Positions 5,385 through 5,761 of a stretch of DNA of 5,761 nucleotides are shown here, piece after piece. The stretch covers positions 1 through 5,761 of the forward strand of contig DASVMD010000007.1 of NCBI GenBank assembly GCA_036384495.1. The letters are read 5' to 3'. Made by a program: the position numbers and the translations under genes. The stretch comes from JAQGHB01 sp036384495 (GTDB taxonomy: Bacteria; Patescibacteriota; Saccharimonadia; Saccharimonadales; UBA4665). How positions within the stretch are numbered: the stretch's first letter is position 1; every line of letters starts with the position of its first letter. The notes below the pieces were generated by a model, which saw nothing but the letters and a program-made list of their open reading frames with translations, had not been told where the DNA came from and did not search any database.

Positions 5385-5761
5385 CTACTTAGCGGTGGCG
5401 AGCGCTCGAAGTTTATCGAGTGTTTTCTCGGTGAGCATACGGCTTAAGATGTCGCGGCGATTCTCGGACTTGTCGAGTTCGGCCTGCATGGCAGGGTCAG
5501 GATACTGGCCCTTAAGGAGCTGGATGCGGACTTCCAGTTCTTCGGGCGTTACAGTGAGCTTTTCTTTTTCGGCGACTTCGCTTAGTACCAGACCAGCTTT
5601 AACGCGAAGTTCAGCGCCGGGACGATTCTTGGCGCGGTGTTCTTCGGCGGTCACGCCCTCGGCGTCGAGGTGTTCTTGCCAGGTTTGGCCTTGGTAAGCA
5701 GTATTGCGCTTTTCTTCTTCCTCGATTCGATCGATTTCTTCTTCGACGAGGGCGTCAGGAA
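5385..5761 (-). CDS. tig: trigger factor, C-terminal 124 residues (5' part outside window)
   Basis: Trigger factor is the ribosome-bound chaperone that shields nascent chains at the exit tunnel. Only the C-terminal, substrate-cradling domain is visible. The frame runs from the right edge to a TAG at 5385. Family features are the PDALVEEEIDRI segment at the edge, YQGQTWQEHLDAEG, then the stretch from ELRVKAGLVLSEVAEKEKL through VTPEELEVRI, the GQYPD turn, and the closing helix DILSRMLTEKTLDKL. These match in order the C-terminal helices of trigger factor. A GTG at 5654 could be taken for a start, but the homology continues upstream through it without a break, so it is an internal Val codon. 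The downstream neighbours (163-aa gene, then clpP) recall the common tig-clpP arrangement, here with an extra gene inserted. Confidence 0.93.
   Translation of the reverse strand, partial: PDALVEEEIDRIEEEEKRNTAYQGQTWQEHLDAEGVTAEEHRAKNRPGAELRVKAGLVLSEVAEKEKLTVTPEELEVRIQLLKGQYPDPAMQAELDKSENRRDILSRMLTEKTLDKLRALATAK

Noticed and set aside
5385..5654. A separate 89-codon gene starting at a GTG at 5654
   Set aside because: Trigger factor homology continues upstream through this codon to the window edge, so it is an internal Val of tig.
1..5761. Recoded TGA (as glycine), as in Gracilibacteria and SR1
   Set aside because: The conserved genes rpoB, clpP and tig contain no in-frame TGA, so nothing here supports recoding.
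1..5761. tRNA, rRNA, CRISPR, insertion sequence or riboswitch
   Set aside because: The gaps between genes are all under 230 bases, and I see no cloverleaf, regular repeat array, transposase or known riboswitch core.

Overview
The window looks like a piece of the chromosome of a small-genome bacterium, most likely from the Candidate Phyla Radiation (Patescibacteria), with Saccharibacteria (TM7) as my best guess. The guess rests on a very compact RpoB that lacks both large insertions of the Escherichia coli protein, on its general resemblance to Saccharibacteria RpoB as I remember it, and on short intergenic gaps. It is not based on a search. The standard genetic code reads all frames cleanly.

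Every supported gene lies on the minus strand, so transcription runs from high to low coordinates. In that order: the C-terminal end of trigger factor (tig, 5385-5761, cut by the window edge); an unrecognised 163-residue protein (4793-5284); the ClpP protease subunit (4114-4710); an unrecognised 181-residue protein (3523-4068); a 244-residue protein with a degenerate GNAT acetyltransferase-like fold (2745-3479); and the first 839 codons of the RNA polymerase beta subunit (rpoB, 1-2517, continuing past the left edge). No intergenic gap exceeds 230 bases. There are no tRNAs, rRNAs, mobile elements or CRISPR arrays.

The clearest regulatory signal is a perfect CIRCE operator (4759-4785) between the 163-residue gene and clpP. 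A strong sigma70-type promoter overlaps it: the TTGACA box lies in the CIRCE spacer, and TATACT follows 17 bases on. clpP should therefore be controlled by the heat-shock repressor HrcA. The same inverted repeat is followed by a T run on the transcribed strand, so it may also terminate the upstream transcript. clpP is not followed by clpX. Two orphan genes come next, and both are preceded by the same 10-base word at about -40 from their start codons.

rpoB has its own promoter (2703-2731) and a leader of about 180 nt. The leader contains a small terminator-like hairpin, an alternative pairing for it, a 25-codon ORF and a possible second promoter. Functionally, the window combines protein quality control (trigger factor, ClpP) and core transcription (RpoB) with three poorly characterised proteins. 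All five stop codons visible here are TAG, which is unusual.
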